Shown: piece by piece, positions 7,879 to 10,765 of the stretch
Numbering within the stretch: the first letter of the stretch is position 1
How the letters are laid out: each line of letters starts with the position of its first letter
Assembly: GCF_000003605.2 (NCBI RefSeq)
Contig: NW_003151269.1
Span: 40,558-51,322, forward strand
Reading direction: 5' to 3'
Length of the DNA stretch: 10,765 nucleotides
Source: Saccoglossus kowalevskii
Lineage: Eukaryota; Hemichordata; Enteropneusta; Harrimaniidae
The notes under the pieces: model-generated
What the model saw: the letters and a program-made list of their open reading frames with translations, nothing else
The model's database searches: none
Told to the model about the DNA's origin: nothing
Position numbers and translations under genes: made by a program

Positions 7879-8516
7879 TTGTCCACTCAGTGTTGTTGGG
7901 AGTGGTAATTTTGGATGAAAAAGACCCACTTATGATTTACGCGCATATTCAACAGAGACTTGTACATCAGTATATTTTTAACTATCGCCACATACACATC
8001 TGAACCAATGCCTATGTAACAAGATTTCCTCTGACTGGTTTAGTCAACGAATCACAAATTTAAAATTTGCAGTTGTATTTATGTGTCAAACGTAGCAGCC
8101 ACCTCCACCATCTACTCAAAAATAATTCTTCCTGGACAGGGCTTCGAGATCAGCAGTCAACACATTTAGATCACCGGAGCAATGACGATCTAGATGGCGC
8201 ATGTCTGGCCGTGTTTTGTGCAACTTACAAGAAAATACGGTCAAAATACACGTCAGTAAAAGGAAAAATTAAAAAAATTGTCTGTCTGGCCTATATAAAA
8301 GACTAGCTATGATTGGCTGTAGCTTATACGTGATTAGAACAGGATTTCTATAAGCATTGGGTCAGATCCCAAAAAATATATGCAAAGGAATAAAATTTTG
8401 AAAACACAAAAATAGTTTTTACATTCCGGCCCCCTAACATTCAAACACTTGTATTTATTAAAATTCAATCATAAAACGTATCAAAGTTTACCAAATTTTA
8501 CTTTCAATGCACTTAC

Positions 8517-8687
8517 GTTTATCACAGTCCACTACATCACCATTCTCATCAAGAAATTTAACCTGACATTGCCCGCAAACATCAACGGTGCACCTCGCAC
8601 ATCGATTCCATCTGCAAATGGCATTACTACACATATCTTCACCACACACTTGTTGGGGTCGATCTTTGGGACAAGTGGAAACTGGTC
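8517..8687 (-). CDS. Exon B: second copy of the eight-cysteine repeat
   Basis: This is an internal exon of 171 nt, the same length and phase (1-1) as exon A. The acceptor is TTTATTTTCAG|GA and the donor AAAC|GTAAGT. The peptide starts PVSTCPKDRPQQVCGEDMC and ends with ENGDVVDCDK. Cysteine spacing is C-x8-C-x4-C-x4-C-x7-C-x4-C-x2-C-x13-C, with one extra cysteine in the x7 interval (R-C-A-R-C). The segment V-D-V-C-G-Q-C followed by F-L-D-E-N-G-D-V-V-D-C matches the typical end of this repeat type (D-x-C-G-x-C ... F-x-D-x-x-G-x-x-V-x-C) better than exon A does. A second acceptor AG six bases further in would remove two residues without changing frame, but the first has the better pyrimidine tract. 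The intron separating it from exon A is 384 nt. Spliced to exon C, the junction codon is C+CT (Pro). The extracellular location is inferred from the cysteine content; no function can be assigned. Confidence 0.85.
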
Positions 8688-9071
8688 CTGAAAATAAAGG
8701 TTTGTATTTGATTATGATTGCATGCAGCAATGAGCTTTGAACATACCCTACATTGTAATTCAGACTCCCTTCACATTTCACAAGCATTATTGTGTTCATA
8801 TTTTTTTTCCAAAAAAGTTACCAAGCCCTACATGCATGCAATAGGAAATTATGTCTGTCTGGTTTAAAATTTTCAAAGAAATACAGAAACATAAATGAAA
8901 ATGTGAAAAACGTTAAATTGAAATCATGGAACGCGAGACAGTCACATGACTTGTTTTTGTTACATTCTCTGACTATCATCACATCCACTGTAATGCTGAC
9001 TATGGAAAACAAGGATGTAATGGCAGTGAATGATCGACAAAGTTTGTAAGAAACAAAAATGCTCAACTTAC
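8688..9071 (-). other. 384-nt intron between exons A and B
   Basis: The boundaries are GTAAGT at the 5' side (9071 downward) and TTTATTTTCAG at the 3' side. Both flanking exons are phase 1. No repeat array or RNA is seen. The open frames crossing it on either strand are readthrough from the exons or chance. Confidence 0.8.
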
Positions 9072-9242
9072 TCTCAGCTGTACAATCCACGACAGATGAT
9101 AAATCATCGCATGTTCTCCAAGTCTCTTGACAGTTATTACAAGGATCAATGACACAGAATGCCTCAGGGTTACCAGGACAACGAGTACGCTGACATGATA
9201 CATCTAAACATAGATCAACTGGATTTCCATTAAAACAGACAG
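9072..9242 (-). CDS. Exon A of a modular extracellular protein gene: first visible copy of an eight-cysteine repeat
   Basis: This is an internal exon of 171 nt. The acceptor reads TTTCTTTGCACAG|CT and the donor reads GAGA|GTAAGT, both in phase 1. The peptide begins VCFNGNPVDLCLDVSC and ends SSVVDCTAE. Its cysteine spacing is C-x8-C-x4-C-x4-C-x7-C-x4-C-x2-C, with a final C 15 residues later inside VVDC and one extra cysteine in that last interval. The P-E-A-F-C-V-I-D-P-C core resembles the P-x-A-x-C-x-x-D-x-C core of cysteine-rich repeats in many invertebrate extracellular proteins; I cannot name the family. No in-frame ATG lies between the upstream in-frame TGA and the acceptor, so this is not a first exon. 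The spacing matches exon B, which supports divergence from one duplicated exon. Spliced to exon B, the junction codon is A+GA (Arg). The product is probably secreted or at the cell surface and disulfide-bonded. Exon and boundaries are well supported; the function is unknown. Confidence 0.82.
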
Positions 9243-9592
9243 CTGTGCAAAGAAACCATGCCAATACATTTGAATATCTCAAATACAGTCATTTTGATTT
9301 GATGGCAATCATGTGACACATATCCAGTATTCAAACATTTGAAATTCTAGAATAAGAAATATATCTTTTTCTGTTCGACAAGAATCAAAAAAATGTTGGG
9401 AAACTAATAGTACAGTAGAGTTGTTTGTTTATTGAATTAAAAATACACTAAATCAATACGACTTTTATTATGTGTTCATTCGAGCATGAAGGCTCTTGTC
9501 TACAGGCATCATGTCTTTTCTACAATTTAATATATCAAATAAAGTGAATTCCATTTGTATATCCAAGGTACTGAGACACATCAAATGAAAAT
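9243..9592 (-). other. Intron sequence immediately upstream of exon A
   Basis: It holds the exon A acceptor tract and about 340 bases of AT-rich unique sequence before the 27-bp array. No coding or RNA signal is seen. The in-frame TGA at 9294-9292 shows that exon A does not extend far upstream as an open frame. Confidence 0.6.
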
Positions 9593-10765
9593 CACAGTCA
9601 AAATAGCTCTGCTGTCCTACACAGTCGAAATAACTCCACTGTCCTACACAGTCGAAATAGCTCTGCTGTCCTACATAGTCAAAATAGCTCCACTGTCCTA
9701 CACAGTCAAAATAGCTCTACTGTCCTACACAGTCAAAATAGCTCCACTGTCCTACACAGTCGAAATAGCCCCACTGTCCTACACAGTCAAAATAGCTCTG
9801 CTGTCCTACACAGTCAAAATAGCTCTGCTGTCCTACACAGTCAAAATAGCTCTACTGTCCTACACAGTCGAAATAGCTCCACTGTCCTACACAGTCAAAA
9901 TAGCTCTGCTGTCCTACACAGTCAAAATAGCTCTGCTGTCCTACACAGTCGAAATAGCTCTACTGTCCTACACAGTCAAAATAGCTCTACTGTCCTACAC
10001 AGTCAAAATAGCTCTGCTGTCCTACACAGTCGAAATAGCTCCACTGTCCTACACAGTCGAAATAGCTCTGCTGTCCTACATAGTCAAAATAGCTCCACTG
10101 TCCTACAGTCAAAATAGCTCCACTGTCCTACACAGTCAAAATAGCTCCACTGTCCTACACAGTCGAAATAGCTCCACCGTCCTACACAGTCAAAATAGCT
10201 CTGCTGTCCTACAGTCAAAATAGCTCTGCTGTCCTACAGTCAAAATAGCTCTGCTGTCCTACACAGTAGAAATAGCTCCACTGTCCTACACAGTCAAAAT
10301 AGCTCCACCGTCCTACACAGTCAAAATAGCTCCACTGTCCTATACAGTCAAAATAGCTCCACTGTCCTATACAGTCAAAATAGCTCTGCTGTACGTCCTA
10401 CACAGTCAAAATAGCTCTGCTGTCCTACACAGTCAAAATAGCTCTACTGTCCTACACAGTCAAAATAGCGCTACTGTCCTACAGTCAAAATAGCTCTGCT
10501 GTCCTACACAGTCAAAATAGCTCCACTGTCCTACACAGTCAAAATAGCTCTGCTGTCCTACACAGTCAAAATAGCTCTACTGTCCTACACAGTCAAAATA
10601 GCTCTGCTGTCCTACACAGTCGAAATAGCTCTGCTGTCCTACACAGTCAAAATAGCTCCACTGTCCTACACAGTCAAAATAGCTCTACTGTCCTACACAG
10701 TCGAAATAGCTCTGCTGTCCTACACAGTCAAAATAGCTCCACTGTCCTACACAGTCAAAATAGCT
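9593..10765. repeat. 27-bp minisatellite, about 43 copies, running off the right edge
   Basis: The unit is CACAGTC(A/G)AAATAGCTC plus (TGCTG, CACTG or TACTG) and TCCTA. Several units lack a CA and are 25 bp (near 10105, 10213, 10238 and 10480); one near 10391 carries an extra four bases. Because 27 is a multiple of three, the plus strand is open as a nine-residue repeat V-K-I-A-L-L-S-Y-T over the first part, with K/E and L/P variants, until 25-bp units shift the frame. The array is intronic to the minus-strand gene. On the transcript strand the only otherwise open frame (G-Q-Q-S-Y-F-D-C-V) is closed by TAG in every TACTG-type unit. It is best read as non-coding. Confidence 0.93.

Larger units (their letters stand above)
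2682..8516 (-). other. 5.8-kb intron between exons B and C, filled with repeats
   Basis: It runs from the exon B donor C|GTAAGT to the exon C acceptor AAATCTTTCAG. More than four kilobases of it are two repeat systems: the composite Helentron-like element (4235-7151) and the 34-bp minisatellite (2738-4234). Only about 56 bases of unique sequence separate the minisatellite from the exon C acceptor. I cannot exclude small further exons in the non-repeat part, 7152-8516. If A, B and C are spliced directly the frame is continuous. Confidence 0.7.
7152..8516 (-). other. Non-repeat part of the long intron
   Basis: Apart from the coding-like patch at 7446-7649 and a less AT-rich island at about 8080-8240, I see no gene, RNA or tandem repeat here. 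The sequence near 7380-7400 is rich in ACATGT/TACATGTA palindromes, and a perfect 14-bp palindrome lies at 7865-7878. Confidence 0.5.

Noticed and set aside
8285-8325. TATA-like CCTATATAAAAG and CCAAT-like sequence as a promoter
   Set aside because: On the plus strand the CCAAT element is on the wrong side. On the minus strand it lies only about 20 bases from the TATA-like element, too close for the usual arrangement. No first exon follows.
9243-9282. Signal peptide at the start of exon A (R-Y-S-N-V-L-A-W-F-L-C-T-A-V-C)
   Set aside because: The apparent start is a TTG, not ATG, with an in-frame TGA just upstream. A strong acceptor (TTTCTTTGCACAG) gives an exon identical in length and phase to exon B.
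9555-10223. 222-residue plus-strand open frame with a nine-residue repeat
   Set aside because: It is the 27-bp minisatellite read in a frame that stays open because 27 is a multiple of three. It starts at a TTG, has no recognisable domain or splice context, and is broken by 25-bp units.
9593-10765. The 27-bp array as a coding repeat of the minus-strand gene (G-Q-Q-S-Y-F-D-C-V)
   Set aside because: Units of the TACTG type place TAG in that frame, and 25-bp units shift it, so the frame is closed repeatedly.

Overview
The window looks like AT-rich genomic DNA from an invertebrate animal, probably marine. The evidence is three spliced exons of an extracellular, cysteine-rich protein in long repeat-laden introns, with no bacterial-style operon. 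The many TACATGTA-type palindromes and a repeat element resembling the bivalve 'pearl'/Helentron group fit a mollusc or similar animal, but the species cannot be fixed from the sequence alone.

One gene is supported, on the minus strand and open at its 5' end. In transcript order it has exon A (9242-9072), exon B (8687-8517) and exon C (2681-2490). All three have good AG and GT splice sites, are multiples of three (171, 171 and 192 nt) and are bounded by phase-1 introns, the usual layout of shuffled extracellular domains. Exons A and B encode two copies of the same eight-cysteine repeat. Exon C encodes a complete thyroglobulin type-1 domain with the QC and CWCV motifs. A weak candidate for a short last exon lies at 1384-1302. 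Earlier exons, including any signal peptide, must lie beyond the right edge.

Most of the remaining DNA is repeats. A 34-bp minisatellite (about 44 copies, 2738-4234) starts 56 bases upstream, in transcript sense, of the thyroglobulin exon. It directly abuts a composite mobile element (4235-7151) with two copies of its left end, a core of diverged units of about 120-165 bp, two CA microsatellites and two copies of a 32-nt terminal hairpin. This is the architecture of non-autonomous Helentron/HINE elements. Each core unit carries the octamer ATGCAAAT next to TAATTA-like sites. A 27-bp minisatellite (9593 to the right edge) lies in the intron upstream of exon A.

Other stretches (1-1301, 1385-2489, 7152-8516, 8688-9071, 9243-9592) are intronic or flanking DNA. 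They contain little beyond a diverged duplication near 2088-2400 and a puzzling coding-like patch at 7446-7649 whose reading frame contains a 2A-like D-T-E-T-N-P-G string. The gene product would be a secreted or cell-surface modular protein. The repeats are not evidently part of its function, though they could influence its splicing or transcription.
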